Below are positions 1 to 8,749 of a DNA stretch of 35,655 nt, piece after piece. This stretch comes from an uncultured Gilliamella sp. (GTDB taxonomy: Bacteria > Pseudomonadota > Gammaproteobacteria > Enterobacterales > Orbaceae), in the NCBI GenBank assembly GCA_946482005.1, contig CAMLPV010000019.1, positions 1 through 35,655 of the forward strand. The letters are read 5' to 3'. How positions within the stretch are numbered: the first letter of the stretch is position 1; each line of letters opens with the position of its first letter. The notes beneath the pieces are model-generated. The model was not told where the DNA came from. It was given only the letters and a program-made list of their open reading frames with translations, and did not search any database. A program made the translations under genes and the position numbers.

Positions 1-235
1 TTATAGGCACTTTAAATTTTACTGCAAGTGTTTATTGCTATTTTTTTTCTGTTTGTGTTTTTTTTGGTCTAAATGCATTCAAAGCATACTGAAATTAGAC
101 GTTTTATATCAAATTGCCGTTTTTATTTACTTGTATAAACTATATTGTCTATCACTAAAAGAATCAGTAATGATTAAATTAATATATAAAATATGCAGCA
201 TTCATTCTAAATACTGCATTCAAATAATCACTAAT
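1..235. other. Gene-free AT-rich stretch at the window edge
   Basis: This stretch lies downstream of gmhB. A 76-codon plus-strand reading frame at 35-265 is rich in Phe, Leu, Ile, Cys and Tyr, as expected for translated AT-rich noncoding DNA. It has no recognisable domain or ribosome binding site and runs antisense into the end of gmhB. In enteric bacteria an rRNA operon often follows gmhB, but no rRNA sequence is visible here. Confidence 0.6.
193..219 (-). terminator. Possible weak terminator after gmhB
   Basis: A 6-bp inverted repeat (ATGCAG / CTGCAT, 193-198 and 214-219) with a 15-nt loop lies about 17 nt past the gmhB stop codon. On the minus strand it is followed by a T-rich run (ATATTTTATATATT). 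The stem is short and the loop long, so this is only a candidate. Confidence 0.3.
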
Positions 236-772
236 CTAAGATTCTGCTTTTATCTTTTTTGGTAAATCCGCTAAGCTGTCAATAACCCAATCAGCTTGAG
301 CTAATGCTTCATCCGTTACTATATCCCCAGTCTTTACTAGTACTGTTTTTTTAACACCAGCATGTTTACCTGATAGTAAGTCAGAAACTCTATCACCAAC
401 CATATATGAATTAGCGATATCTATATTTAGCTCTTTAGCTGCAGTTTGAATCATACCAGGACTTGGTTTTCGACATTCACATGTATCGACTAAAGGATCA
501 TGCGGACAGTAATAGATACCGTCTAAATCTACACCTCGATCTTGTAATGACCAATCCATCCATTCTGTTAAGACATTGAATTGTTCTTCTGTGAATTTAT
601 TTCTTGCAATCCCAGATTGGTTAGTTGTAATAACCAATAAAAAGCCCATTTTTTTCAGTTCTTGCATTGCATCAATGACACCATCAATAAAATGAAATTT
701 ATCAATTGTATGCACATAATTATAATCAATATTAATGGTTCCATCTCGATCTAAAAAAATAGCTGGTTTCAT
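236..772 (-). CDS. gmhB: D-glycero-beta-D-manno-heptose-1,7-bisphosphate 7-phosphatase (GmhB)
   Basis: This cytoplasmic HAD-family phosphatase removes the 7-phosphate from heptose bisphosphate in ADP-heptose synthesis for the lipopolysaccharide inner core. The 178-residue protein starts with the catalytic DxD loop (DRDGT, Asp8 and Asp10). It has the motif-II threonine region (TTNQSG, about 49-54) and motif IV (GDRVSD, Asp127 and Asp131). The zinc-binding set is Cys89, His91, Cys98 and Cys100 (CPHDP then CECRKP). The loop between His91 and Cys98 has 6 residues, shorter than the roughly 12 I recall in E. coli GmhB. The ATG at 772 fits the N-terminus of the family. The gene diverges from metN, as in E. 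coli, and shares the 116-bp intergenic region with it. Confidence 0.95.
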   Translation of the reverse strand: MKPAIFLDRDGTINIDYNYVHTIDKFHFIDGVIDAMQELKKMGFLLVITTNQSGIARNKFTEEQFNVLTEWMDWSLQDRGVDLDGIYYCPHDPLVDTCECRKPSPGMIQTAAKELNIDIANSYMVGDRVSDLLSGKHAGVKKTVLVKTGDIVTDEALAQADWVIDSLADLPKKIKAES

Positions 773-829
773 GTTAACTTTTTTCCCTTTTGCTTAGATA
801 TTCCGCGAATTTACATAGCATATTATTGA

Positions 830-858
830 TTGACTTAGATGTCTAGACGTCTTAATAT
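830..858 (+). promoter_or_regulatory. Sigma-70 promoter of metNIQ
   Basis: The -35 element TTGACT (830-835, 5 of 6 consensus bases) is followed by a spacer of exactly 17 bp and the -10 element TAATAT (853-858, 4 of 6). Transcription would begin near 865, about 24 nt before the metN ATG. The spacer is filled almost entirely by two MetJ boxes. The position and geometry are read directly from the sequence; activity is inferred. Confidence 0.75.
837..852 (+). promoter_or_regulatory. MetJ operator: two tandem met boxes
   Basis: Two adjacent 8-bp met boxes are present: AGATGTCT (837-844, one mismatch) and AGACGTCT (845-852, a perfect match to the known MetJ consensus). MetJ with S-adenosylmethionine binds cooperatively to at least two tandem boxes. 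Here they lie between the -35 and -10 elements, so bound repressor should block RNA polymerase. This implies methionine repression of metNIQ, as in enteric bacteria. gmhB lies on the other side and could be affected, but I see no clear promoter for it. Confidence 0.88.
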
Positions 859-888
859 TCACCTATTCACACATTGTCTTTATATATT

Positions 889-1920
889 ATGATACAACTA
901 CAACATATTTCGAAAATATTTGAACATAATAATTCGCCAATTCATGCATTAAAGGACATTACAATTCATGTACCCAAAGGCAAAATTTATGGTGTTATTG
1001 GTAAGTCGGGTGCAGGAAAGAGCACACTTATTCGCTGTGTCAATCTTTTAGAAAGACCGACTAGTGGTAAAATATTTTTTGATAATCAAGAGATAACTCA
1101 TTTATCAAATCGTAAGCTTATAGAAGTACGTCGAAAAATCAGCATGATTTTTCAGCATTTCAATCTGCTTTCTTCACGCACAGTATTTGATAATATTGCA
1201 TTTCCCCTTGAGCTGAATAAAACACCTAAAGCCGTAATTAAACAAAAAGTTAGTGAACTTATTGATTTAGTTGGATTAACTGAAAAGGCTAATGCCTATC
1301 CAGCTAATTTATCGGGTGGTCAAAAGCAACGTGTTGCTATAGCAAGAGCGTTAGCTAGTGATCCCAAAGTTTTATTGTGTGATGAGGCAACCAGTGCACT
1401 TGACCCTGAAACAACGCGTTCTATTTTAGCATTATTAAAAGATATCAACCAAAAATTAGGTTTAACCATTTTATTAATTACCCATGAGATGGATGTTGTT
1501 AAACAAATTTGTGATCAAGTTGCCGTTATTAGTAATGGAGAATTAGTTGAGCAATCATCGGTCGGAGAAATGTTTTCACATGCAAAAACAGATATTGCGC
1601 GTCAATTTATTCAATCAACTTTACACCTTAATATTCCTGAAGATTATTTAGTAAAACTATCGTCTGAATATAAAGAAGGACTTAATCCTTTGGTTAGTTT
1701 TGAGTTTACCGGTGTTTCAGTTGATTTACCGTTATTATCACAAATTTCTAAAGAGTTTGATATTGATAGCAATATTATTAGTGCACAAATGGATTATGCA
1801 GGAGGTGTTAAATTCGGATTAATGTTAGCTGAAATAAGAGGAACCCCCAAAAGCACAGCATCAGCAATTCAGTTTTTAGAAAAAAATAACACTAAAGTAG
1901 AGGTGCTTGGCTATGTTTAA
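889..1920 (+). CDS. metN: Methionine ABC importer ATP-binding protein MetN
   Basis: MetN is the ATPase subunit of the MetNIQ importer of L- and D-methionine and acts on the inner face of the cytoplasmic membrane. From the ATG at 889 the protein has 343 residues, the E. coli length. Walker A is GKSGAGKST (38-46), the ABC signature LSGGQ is at 141-145, and Walker B VLLCDE is at 161-166 followed by ATSALDP. The C-terminal region, about 265-343 and including YAGGVKFG, is the NIL (ACT-like) domain that senses methionine and inhibits transport. An in-frame TTG at 874 would add five residues, but homology favours the ATG. Neither start has a good Shine-Dalgarno sequence. The gene is first in an operon and overlaps metI by 8 bp. 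Confidence 0.96.
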   Translation: MIQLQHISKIFEHNNSPIHALKDITIHVPKGKIYGVIGKSGAGKSTLIRCVNLLERPTSGKIFFDNQEITHLSNRKLIEVRRKISMIFQHFNLLSSRTVFDNIAFPLELNKTPKAVIKQKVSELIDLVGLTEKANAYPANLSGGQKQRVAIARALASDPKVLLCDEATSALDPETTRSILALLKDINQKLGLTILLITHEMDVVKQICDQVAVISNGELVEQSSVGEMFSHAKTDIARQFIQSTLHLNIPEDYLVKLSSEYKEGLNPLVSFEFTGVSVDLPLLSQISKEFDIDSNIISAQMDYAGGVKFGLMLAEIRGTPKSTASAIQFLEKNNTKVEVLGYV

Positions 1921-2674
1921 TTTTATTCCATCATTTAAGCCTTTTGAGTCATTATTTAGATATTTAGCAGGACACGACTTTTGGGCAAATTTTGTAGCAT
2001 TTTGTTCTTCATTTAATGGATTTAATGAAGCTATGCTATTCAAAATGGCACAAGCAACCGATGAAACATTATATATGGTTATTCTGTCCGGTTTTTGGGG
2101 GACAGTGATAGGTTTACCCATTGGTATATTACTTTATACCACCCGTAAAGGACAAATTCTAGATTGTTATACGGCCAATAGCGCGCTTTCATTTATTACT
2201 AATGTGTTTCGTTCCATACCTTTTATTATATTAATTGTTTGGATTATTCCATTTACTACAATTTTAATGGGAACTTTTATCGGTAAACAAGCAGCAGTGG
2301 TTCCATTAAGTATTGGTGTATCTCCATTAATTGCACGTATGATTGAAAATGCGTTATTGGATGTACCTAAAGGACTAATTGAGGCGGCTCGCTCAATGGG
2401 CGCAACCCCATTACAAATTATATATAAAGTTCTATTACCTGAATCATTACCGGTAATAGTCAACAGCATGACAATCACATTAATTACTCTTACTGGATAT
2501 ATTGCCATGGCTGGAGCCGTTGGTGCCGGTGGTTTAGGTCAACTTGCGATTCAATATGGTTACAACGGCTACAAGCCTGCTATAATGAATACGGTTTTAA
2601 TTATATTAATTGTTATTGTTTTTATTATACAATTTATCGGCAATAGGATTGTCAAACGCGTTACGCATCACTAA
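1913..2674 (+). CDS. metI: Methionine ABC importer permease MetI, with N-terminal extension
   Basis: MetI is the membrane-spanning subunit of the MetNIQ importer. The region from about residue 50 on matches MetI throughout, with several hydrophobic segments and the coupling EAA motif (EAARSMGA) that docks on MetN. The ATG at 1913 has a good ribosome site (AGAGGT, 8 nt upstream) and overlaps the end of metN, suggesting translational coupling. This gives 253 residues, against about 217 in E. coli. The extra 40 residues are rich in Phe and aromatic residues. An internal ATG at 2033 would give a standard-length protein but has a poor ribosome site, so I prefer 1913. Confidence 0.92.
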   Translation: MFNFIPSFKPFESLFRYLAGHDFWANFVAFCSSFNGFNEAMLFKMAQATDETLYMVILSGFWGTVIGLPIGILLYTTRKGQILDCYTANSALSFITNVFRSIPFIILIVWIIPFTTILMGTFIGKQAAVVPLSIGVSPLIARMIENALLDVPKGLIEAARSMGATPLQIIYKVLLPESLPVIVNSMTITLITLTGYIAMAGAVGAGGLGQLAIQYGYNGYKPAIMNTVLIILIVIVFIIQFIGNRIVKRVTHH

Positions 2675-2688
2675 TTTTGGAGGAATTT

Positions 2689-3588
2689 ATGTCTATTAAA
2701 AAGTTAGCACTTATTACCACATTGGTAAGTTCATTTTTTTTAACTGGTTGCGATGATAAGCAATCAACAGTTTCAGATAATAAATCAGAAGAACCGACTA
2801 AAGTTAGCATGGTTAAAGTAGGCGTTATTTCTGGTCCTGAACAAGAAGTTGCAGAAGTTGTTAAGCAACAAGCCAAAGATCTTTATAACCTAGATGTTGA
2901 ACTGGTTATTTTTAATGATTATGTTACACCAAACCAAGCATTAAATGATGGCTTAATCGATATTAATGCTTTTCAACATAAACCTTATTTAGATGAACAA
3001 ATAAAAGAACGCGGCTATAAACTCGCTGTTGTCGGTAACTCATTTGTTTACCCTATTGCTAGCTATTCCCATAAATTAAAACCAATTGATAACACAACTG
3101 AAACAGGTGAAGGTGTAAAAGTAACTTCACCTCGTGGTGAAACTTTCTTTATTGCAGCTAATTCAACTATTGCTATTCCAAATGATCCAACCAATTTAGG
3201 TCGTGCATTACTCTTACTACAACACGAAGGAATGATTACTGTTGATAAAACCAAAGGTTTACTACCAACCGTTCTTGATATCACAAGTAATCCTTATAAT
3301 TACAAAATTGTTGAGCTTGAAGCACCGATGCTACCGCGTTCATTAGATGATGCACAGATTGATCTTGCTATTATCAATAATGCCTTTGCAGGACAAGCAA
3401 ATTTAACACCAAGCAAAGATGGTATATTTGTTGAAGATAAAGAATCACCTTATGTTAATATTATTGTAGCCCGAGAAGCTGACAAAGATAATGAGAACGT
3501 CAAAAACTTTGTTAAAGCCTATCAAACCGATGCAGTAGCACAAAAAGCCGATCAAATTTTCAATGGCGGTGCAATTCGCGGTTGGTAA
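2689..3588 (+). CDS. metQ: Methionine-binding lipoprotein MetQ
   Basis: MetQ is the substrate-binding lipoprotein that delivers methionine to MetNI. The signal peptide ends in a lipobox (LTGC) with Cys21 as the lipidated residue. A polar, acidic linker of about 20 residues follows before the NlpA-type binding domain (VGVISGPEQEVAEV onward). Family blocks such as FNDYVTPN, NAFQHKPYLD, NDPTNLGRALLLLQ and ELEAPMLPRSLDDAQ are conserved. The ATG at 2689 has a strong GGAGG site at 2679-2683; an in-frame TTG at 2677 lies upstream of that site and is not used. The protein has 299 residues, about 28 more than E. coli MetQ. The extra length is the linker plus an insertion near residues 135-158. The gene lies 14 bp after metI. 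Confidence 0.95.
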   Translation: MSIKKLALITTLVSSFFLTGCDDKQSTVSDNKSEEPTKVSMVKVGVISGPEQEVAEVVKQQAKDLYNLDVELVIFNDYVTPNQALNDGLIDINAFQHKPYLDEQIKERGYKLAVVGNSFVYPIASYSHKLKPIDNTTETGEGVKVTSPRGETFFIAANSTIAIPNDPTNLGRALLLLQHEGMITVDKTKGLLPTVLDITSNPYNYKIVELEAPMLPRSLDDAQIDLAIINNAFAGQANLTPSKDGIFVEDKESPYVNIIVAREADKDNENVKNFVKAYQTDAVAQKADQIFNGGAIRGW

Positions 3589-3613
3589 TGATTTATGAAT
3601 TATCAACTATAAA

Positions 3614-3649
3614 TATCTTTCCGCTGACCAATAAATCAGCGGAAAGATA
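3614..3649. terminator. Perfect 14-bp hairpin after metQ
   Basis: A perfect 14-bp inverted repeat (3614-3627 and 3636-3649) with an 8-nt loop lies 25 nt after the metQ stop. The core pairs CCGCTGA with TCAGCGG. No T-run follows on the plus strand (ATATAGAAAG), so it is not a textbook intrinsic terminator. It may be a weak terminator or a 3' end stabiliser for the metNIQ mRNA. The 122-nt gap holds no gene. Confidence 0.5.
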
Positions 3650-3710
3650 ATATAGAAAGAATCAATAAAACTATTTAAATTTTGCCATCAATGAATAAAA
3701 ATCTTAAATA

Positions 3711-4424
3711 ATGACATATCAAATCAAACCTATCGGTATTATTCACTCCCCCTACAGCGAAAAATTTGCTGTCCCTCGACAACCCAATTTAGTTACCGCA
3801 GGTCAAGGCGAACTTCATCTATTAGCACCATATAATAATCCTGTTAGTGTTAAAGGATTAGAACAATTTTCACATTTATGGCTATTATTTCAGTTTCATC
3901 ATATTGAGCCAGAAAAGTGGCGTTTAGCTGTGCGTCCACCGCGCTTAGGCGGTAATAAAACATTAGGTGTATTTGCTACCAGATCACCTTTTCGCCCCAA
4001 TCATATTGGACTTTCAGCTGTCGAATTAAAAGATATTGTCATTAAAAATAAGCAAATTATTTTGAAATTAGGCAGTATTGATTTAGTTGATGGCACGCCA
4101 ATTATCGATATTAAACCTTACTTACCTTATTGTGATAGTTATCCTACAGCTATTGCTGGTTATGCTCAATCAGAACCAGAGAGAAAAATCACAGTTGAAT
4201 TTTCACCGCAAGCGCAATTGATTCTAACGTCATACCTATCAACTTACCCACATCTTACAGAATTAATTACCCAGGTTATTTCTCAAGATCCAAGACCTGC
4301 ATATAAACAAAATAATATTGAGCAACAAGAATATGGACTGACACTTTATCAATTTAATATAAAATGCAAAATCAGTAACCAACACGCAATTGTTGAAGAT
4401 ATCACTATAGATAAGAAGAAATAG
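3711..4424 (+). CDS. trmO: tRNA (adenine(37)-N6)-methyltransferase TrmO
   Basis: TrmO uses S-adenosylmethionine to methylate N6-threonylcarbamoyladenosine at position 37 of tRNA-Thr, giving m6t6A and tuning decoding. The 237-residue protein (E. coli about 235) matches the family along its length. It has the N-terminal start IKPIGIIHSPY, and the blocks FSHLWLLFQFH, RPPRLGGNKTLGVFATRSPFRPN and VDGTPIIDIKPYLPYCD, which form the beta-barrel cofactor-binding domain (UPF0066). The C-terminal part includes DPRPAY. The ATG at 3711 fits the family start, though the ribosome site is weak. In E. coli the order is metQ-rcsF-trmO; here rcsF is missing. Confidence 0.95.
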   Translation: MTYQIKPIGIIHSPYSEKFAVPRQPNLVTAGQGELHLLAPYNNPVSVKGLEQFSHLWLLFQFHHIEPEKWRLAVRPPRLGGNKTLGVFATRSPFRPNHIGLSAVELKDIVIKNKQIILKLGSIDLVDGTPIIDIKPYLPYCDSYPTAIAGYAQSEPERKITVEFSPQAQLILTSYLSTYPHLTELITQVISQDPRPAYKQNNIEQQEYGLTLYQFNIKCKISNQHAIVEDITIDKKK

Positions 4425-4741
4425 TTAAAACTTGTCACTTTTTATTGATAAAGAACAAAGGTATCAGCTTTGAATAACTTTTAATAATTGGCGATAAATC
4501 TAATAAACTATTAAATAATAACGTATTAACTCTTGTGAAAAGTTTTCAAATTAATACCTTATTTTAAGATACTTAACTAAAAATTCATTTGTAAAGACGA
4601 TTTACAAAAATATCATCTAAATAAACAAAAAAGACTGGTATATTTACATAACTTTGATACATTAAATACGGGTTTAATTTCCCTATATTTCCCTTAACCA
4701 CTAAAATTTCATAAATTTTAGTGGTTCTTTTAAACGAAATA
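4425..4741. other. Convergent intergenic region between trmO and hslO
   Basis: These 317 nt separate the 3' ends of trmO (plus) and hslO (minus). Apart from the terminator hairpin at 4696-4731 I see only AT-rich sequence with no gene, tRNA or convincing repeat. Confidence 0.6.
4696..4731 (+). terminator. Terminator between convergent trmO and hslO
   Basis: A perfect 14-bp stem (4696-4709 with 4713-4726, beginning AACCACTAAAA) closes a 3-nt loop (CAT) and is followed on the plus strand by CTTTT. It lies 272 nt after trmO but only 10 nt past the hslO stop. It may therefore stop hslO transcription as well, although the minus side lacks a T-run. Confidence 0.7.
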
Positions 4742-5605
4742 TTAATGGTATTGAGGATTTTGTTTATTTCTCATTTGAGCGATATCAATCGCATCAAAAA
4801 TGTAATGCTTTCCACAATAATCACAATGAATATCAATCTTTCCATCATCTTCATTTAGAATTTCATCAATTTCGTTAGCAGGTAAAGTCATTAAACTATC
4901 TTCACAACGTTGACGAGAGCATCCACATTTAAAAATAATATTATGAGTTTCAAAAAGCCTAACTTCTTCTTGATTGTAAAGACGATATAAAATTTCTTCA
5001 GTTGATAGCCCGAATAACTCATCACTAGTAATTGTTTCAGTCAAAGCGCTAAGATGCTCAAATGAATCGGTTGCATTTTCATTGCTAGGTAAAACTTGCA
5101 ATAAAATTCCTGAAGCCATTAACTTACCTTCAAATAAACCTGTTTTAACAAACAGCCTAGTTGGTAACTGTTCTGACTGCATAAAATAATTTTCTATACA
5201 GCCTATTAAGGAATCTTTTTCCAAACCAACTATGCCTTGATAGCGTTCGCCATTTTTAGGTGTAATTGTGATAACTATATAGCCATTACCTACCATATCT
5301 TTAAGTGAAGCATTATCAGCGATACTACTATTAATTCGAGCAACACCACGCAACTCTTGCTGATTATTACCATTAACTACAGCTAAAGTGAGTGGTCCAT
5401 CACCCTGTAATTGTACAGCAATATCACCTTCAAATTTTAAAGTGGCAGTTAATAAGCTGGTTGCAACTAATAATTCGCCTAATAACTTTTGTACTGCTAT
5501 TGGATAGTTATGATTATCTAAAATAGCTTGGTATGTCTGTTCAAGACGGGTAATTTCACCGCGAATAGGATGATTATCAAATAAAAATCGATTTAGAGTA
5601 TCCAT
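4742..5605 (-). CDS. hslO: Redox-regulated chaperone Hsp33 (HslO)
   Basis: Hsp33 is a cytoplasmic holdase activated by oxidative unfolding when its C-terminal zinc centre is oxidised. The protein matches the family throughout, including [45 protein letters not shown] and SEQLPTRLF. The zinc cysteines are present as CGC (in [10 protein letters not shown]) and CDYC near the end, so the redox switch is intact. I chose the ATG at 5605 (287 residues). It has a ribosome site (AAGGTGA) inside the end of hslR and begins [11 protein letters not shown], like the family. An upstream in-frame ATG at 5635 lacks a ribosome site. The gene lies one base after hslR, so the two are surely co-transcribed. Confidence 0.95.
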   Translation of the reverse strand: MDTLNRFLFDNHPIRGEITRLEQTYQAILDNHNYPIAVQKLLGELLVATSLLTATLKFEGDIAVQLQGDGPLTLAVVNGNNQQELRGVARINSSIADNASLKDMVGNGYIVITITPKNGERYQGIVGLEKDSLIGCIENYFMQSEQLPTRLFVKTGLFEGKLMASGILLQVLPSNENATDSFEHLSALTETITSDELFGLSTEEILYRLYNQEEVRLFETHNIIFKCGCSRQRCEDSLMTLPANEIDEILNEDDGKIDIHCDYCGKHYIFDAIDIAQMRNKQNPQYH

Positions 5606-5606
5606 A

Positions 5607-6005
5607 TTAGTTGTTGTCACCTTTTTGTCTATCATATTTAAATTTAAGCAAATTTCGTCGCTCTTTTTTATCGGGTTTTCTATTAGGATGTGGCATAGTT
5701 AATGCATTAAGCTTGCGCGCTTCTGCCATTTTATCGCGCTTAGCAATACTATCGAGGGTTTCTCGATAAAGAAATTGGGCTTCAGTGGCAGTTCTTCTTT
5801 GACTGCTAATAGCCAAAATTTGAATCGTTTTTTGTTCAGAACCCTGACGAAGTGTCAACATTGCCCCAACTTCAACAATTTTACTAGGTTTAGCACGTTG
5901 CCCATTGTAGTGAACTTTACCACCATCAATCATTTCTCTGGCTAGAGAACGGGTTTTATAAAACCTTGCAGCCCACAGCCATTTATCTAATCTTACTAAC
6001 TCCAT
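5607..6005 (-). CDS. hslR: Heat shock protein HslR (Hsp15), S4-domain ribosome rescue protein
   Basis: HslR (Hsp15) binds free 50S subunits that still carry nascent-chain tRNA and helps recycle them after abortive termination. The N-terminal S4 RNA-binding domain is clear: [18 protein letters not shown], then [17 protein letters not shown] and LTLRQG. The basic C-terminus ([20 protein letters not shown]) is also conserved. The ATG at 6005 gives 132 residues, against 133 in E. coli, and is preceded by GAGGTG. A longer frame from a TTG at 6032 is unlikely. The hslR-hslO pair keeps the enteric heat-shock order, but no sigma-32 promoter is obvious upstream. Confidence 0.95.
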   Translation of the reverse strand: MELVRLDKWLWAARFYKTRSLAREMIDGGKVHYNGQRAKPSKIVEVGAMLTLRQGSEQKTIQILAISSQRRTATEAQFLYRETLDSIAKRDKMAEARKLNALTMPHPNRKPDKKERRNLLKFKYDRQKGDNN

Positions 6006-6108
6006 CACCACCTCATGTAATTTTATTATCAAAGCCAGTTTGATATTAAAATTGATACAACCAATAAAATAGTTTGTTACAAATTATATAAGATTGCTTT
6101 TTTTAAAA

Positions 6109-7716
6109 TCAATGTTGGGGGTTAACAATAAACTCATTACCATTTGTTAAAAATGTACCGGATAAACCAAATGGTGAAATATCACCATGTAAATCGGCAT
6201 TATAATTGAAAGTGTTAGGAGGTTCTTTAACTAACTTCCATTCGTCAAGAAGTAAACTGCTTATACCGTATGCTGAGATGTGCAATGATAAAAACTCAGT
6301 TTGCAATGGATTAACTTTGGCAACAGCCTCAACCATTCCATTACTTACTAATGAACTAAAATTCAATAAGGTATTATACTGTGAATCAAATTTTACTACC
6401 AGATCAGGATAGTTAACATCAATCCCATTAATCGAACCTTTTTCGGCTTTTAAAAATAAAGTTCCAAAATATAAGCCAAATTTTTTATCTTTGACTAAAA
6501 TTACATCGGAACCAGAAACTTCGAAATTAATTAAAGTAAATGGATAAGTTCGATTAGTATTAATTAACATGCTTGGTAACACTGTTAATTCATTGATTAC
6601 AACTTGACTAAAGATGTCTGGCAATAAAAATTGCCCCAATTTTTCGGTTATTTTGCAATCAACACCCGCTAATAATAACTTACTTAAATATAATGAGTTA
6701 TTCTTCCATATACCCGAAAAATTCACATTGCCATTATTCCAAGTTGCCATTGCTTTTTGGATATCGACTTGTTGATCATCTAATGCTAATTGAAGCAATA
6801 CCGATGAAAACGTATTATTATGCCAAACAACGCTATCAGCATTAAAAATAATAGAACCATCCTCAACATGCCATCGATCATCATATCGTAGGTTAGCTGT
6901 TTCAAAATTTCCTTTATCAATAATTAAAGACGGCAACTGTATACTGCTTTCAAAAATAGACAACTGATGAAGCGTTAGTTTTGGTAATGCAGATAAATAT
7001 TTATCAAAATAATTATCATCCGCTGTTTGGAAATGAATATTGCTTACTTTCAATTGTTCAATATCCAAACTATTATCTGATAATATTTTTAATTTACTCA
7101 CAAAGAAACCTTCATCAAAATTCCCACCTAAATTAGTGATAGATGTAATATTATCGCGATGAAATCCTTGAATAAGAACTTTATTCATTGGTAGCTGGTT
7201 AAGGGAAACATATTGTGAACTTAGATCAAACTGATAATTTCCATCACCGGATGAACTAAATGGTTTAATACCACCATTTAATTGTTGTAAAGATAAATTT
7301 ATTTGCCCATTATTAAAGGAAGTATTAACGGTAGAATCAACGAGTTTTAACGTATCTGCTGTAAAATTATCATGCTTAATATCTGGATCATAATTAATTA
7401 CACCATTTATAACAGTAATATACTTAAAATGGTTCAATTGCCAAAGATTATTTTTATCTAATCCAATAACTAATTTAGGGATTCTAACTATTTCCTGTTT
7501 TTCATCACTAATAATTACATTATCAAATGATAATTCATATAAATTTGCAAATGAATGATGCATATTATCAATTGATATAGTATAAGAACTTAATTTTGAC
7601 AATTGTTGACTGGCTAATTTTGCGCCAAATGAAGTCTGTAGAAAAAAATAAGGTAAAAAAATCAAAAAACAAACAATTGTCGATAAAATAATTATAAAAA
7701 GTTTTAATCGTCGCAT
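6109..7716 (-). CDS. yicH: AsmA-family protein, YicH-like
   Basis: This is a single-pass inner-membrane protein with a large periplasmic part. The N-terminus has a basic start (MRRLK) and one long hydrophobic segment (about residues 5-27), followed by repeated short beta-strand-like segments. It resembles E. coli YicH: FLQTSFGAKL just after the membrane segment, LQQLNGGIKPF, and SLNQLPMNKVLIQG ending in TNLGG. AsmA-family proteins are linked to outer-membrane homeostasis and, for larger relatives, to phospholipid transport; a specific role for YicH is not established. The ATG at 7716 (535 residues) is preferred over a GTG at 7731, but neither has a clear ribosome site. The gene stands alone between hslR and greA. 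Confidence 0.78.
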   Translation of the reverse strand: MRRLKLFIIILSTIVCFLIFLPYFFLQTSFGAKLASQQLSKLSSYTISIDNMHHSFANLYELSFDNVIISDEKQEIVRIPKLVIGLDKNNLWQLNHFKYITVINGVINYDPDIKHDNFTADTLKLVDSTVNTSFNNGQINLSLQQLNGGIKPFSSSGDGNYQFDLSSQYVSLNQLPMNKVLIQGFHRDNITSITNLGGNFDEGFFVSKLKILSDNSLDIEQLKVSNIHFQTADDNYFDKYLSALPKLTLHQLSIFESSIQLPSLIIDKGNFETANLRYDDRWHVEDGSIIFNADSVVWHNNTFSSVLLQLALDDQQVDIQKAMATWNNGNVNFSGIWKNNSLYLSKLLLAGVDCKITEKLGQFLLPDIFSQVVINELTVLPSMLINTNRTYPFTLINFEVSGSDVILVKDKKFGLYFGTLFLKAEKGSINGIDVNYPDLVVKFDSQYNTLLNFSSLVSNGMVEAVAKVNPLQTEFLSLHISAYGISSLLLDEWKLVKEPPNTFNYNADLHGDISPFGLSGTFLTNGNEFIVNPQH

Positions 7717-7941
7717 AAATAGACTAATCACTAAAATAAATTATTTAATAATTACATTACGATACCTCATTTTAATCAAAATAGCATCTGATTTCGATAC
7801 AAATGATTTGTGATTAAGTCAGTTTTAAAGTTAATATATAAAAATAAGTGTATTTAAAATAAAATAAATAACTTTTCTACTGTATATAAAGGTAGGCTTG
7901 CTATTTTTTATTTGTTAAAAAGTAAAACGGGAGAAACAGAG

Positions 7942-8418
7942 ATGAAACAAATCCCAATGACGGTAAAGGGAGCAGAATTATTACGTGCGGAATTGGAAGA
8001 GCTGAAAAACGTTAAACGACCGCAAATTACAGCAGCCATTGCCGAAGCTAGAGCACACGGGGATTTAAAAGAAAATGCCGAATATCATGCAGCAAGAGAA
8101 CAACAAGGTTTTTGCGAAGGGCGTATTCAAGAAATCGAAGGTAAATTATCACAAGCGCAAATTATCGACATTACTAAAGTGAAAAATACTGGAAGAATAA
8201 TTTTCGGTGCAACGGTTACAGTAATAAATGTAGATACGGATGAAGAAACCACCTATCGAATCGTTGGTGATGATGAAGCTGATTATAGACAAAATCTTAT
8301 TTCGGTCAACTCTCCGATTGCAAGAGGACTAATAGGCAAAGAAGATGGTGATACAGTACAAATAAAAACACCTGGCGGTGATGTCGAATTTGATATTGTT
8401 AAAGTTGAATATATTTAA
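7942..8418 (+). CDS. greA: Transcription elongation factor GreA
   Basis: GreA enters the secondary channel of RNA polymerase and stimulates cleavage of backtracked RNA. The 158-residue protein has the family length. It has the N-terminal coiled coil with the catalytic acidic tip ([10 protein letters not shown], Asp41 and Glu44) and the C-terminal FKBP-like domain ([34 protein letters not shown]). The ATG at 7942 has a GGGAG site 8 nt upstream; an in-frame TTG at 7912 is unlikely. The 225-nt upstream region is AT-rich and must hold the promoter, but I could not pick one with confidence. The greA / yhbY / rlmE / ftsH / folP order matches enteric bacteria. Confidence 0.97.
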   Translation: MKQIPMTVKGAELLRAELEELKNVKRPQITAAIAEARAHGDLKENAEYHAAREQQGFCEGRIQEIEGKLSQAQIIDITKVKNTGRIIFGATVTVINVDTDEETTYRIVGDDEADYRQNLISVNSPIARGLIGKEDGDTVQIKTPGGDVEFDIVKVEYI

Positions 8419-8424
8419 ATTAAA

Positions 8425-8450
8425 AAATGTACAGGGCTTATACGCCCTGT
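8425..8450 (-). terminator. Terminator of yhbY, shared with greA
   Basis: A 7-bp GC-rich stem (ACAGGGC / GCCCTGT, 8431-8437 and 8444-8450) with a 6-nt loop is followed on the minus strand by ACATTTTTTAA. It terminates yhbY, whose stop is 5 nt away. On the plus strand it lies 12 nt after greA but has only a weak T-run, so it may work in both directions. Confidence 0.75.
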
Positions 8451-8455
8451 TACAA

Positions 8456-8749
8456 TTATTTAGGTAATGAGATTTTCTTCTCTTCACTTGGTCTAAAAAT
8501 AGTGAAAATCGATCCAACTTGTTGAACAGCTAGCGCATTTGTTTCGCGAATAATAGCTTCACAAATTAACTTTTTAGTTTCACGGTCTTCTGCAGATATC
8601 TTAATTTTGATTAATTCATGGAAATTCAGGGCATTTTCAATTTCGGCTAAAACGCCCTCGGTAAATCCATTAGCACCAATCATCACAATAGGTTTAAGGT
8701 GATGAGCTTCACTTTTTAAATACTGTTTCTGTTTATTCGATAAATTCAT
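8456..8749 (-). CDS. yhbY: Ribosome assembly RNA-binding protein YhbY
   Basis: YhbY is a small CRM-domain protein that associates with pre-50S particles. The whole 97-residue chain is the CRM fold: LSNKQKQYLKSEAHHLKP, then the GxxG-type loop in MIGANGFTEGVLAEI, then HELIKIKI and the C-terminal strand GSIFTIFRPS. The ATG at 8749 fits the family start. As in E. coli, it lies between greA and rlmE on the opposite strand and diverges from rlmE, with 98 bp between their starts. Confidence 0.95.
   Translation of the reverse strand: MNLSNKQKQYLKSEAHHLKPIVMIGANGFTEGVLAEIENALNFHELIKIKISAEDRETKKLICEAIIRETNALAVQQVGSIFTIFRPSEEKKISLPK

Noticed and set aside
35..265. 76-codon plus-strand reading frame at the left edge
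   Set aside because: AT-rich translation of Phe, Leu, Ile and Cys with no ribosome site or domain, and it runs antisense into gmhB.
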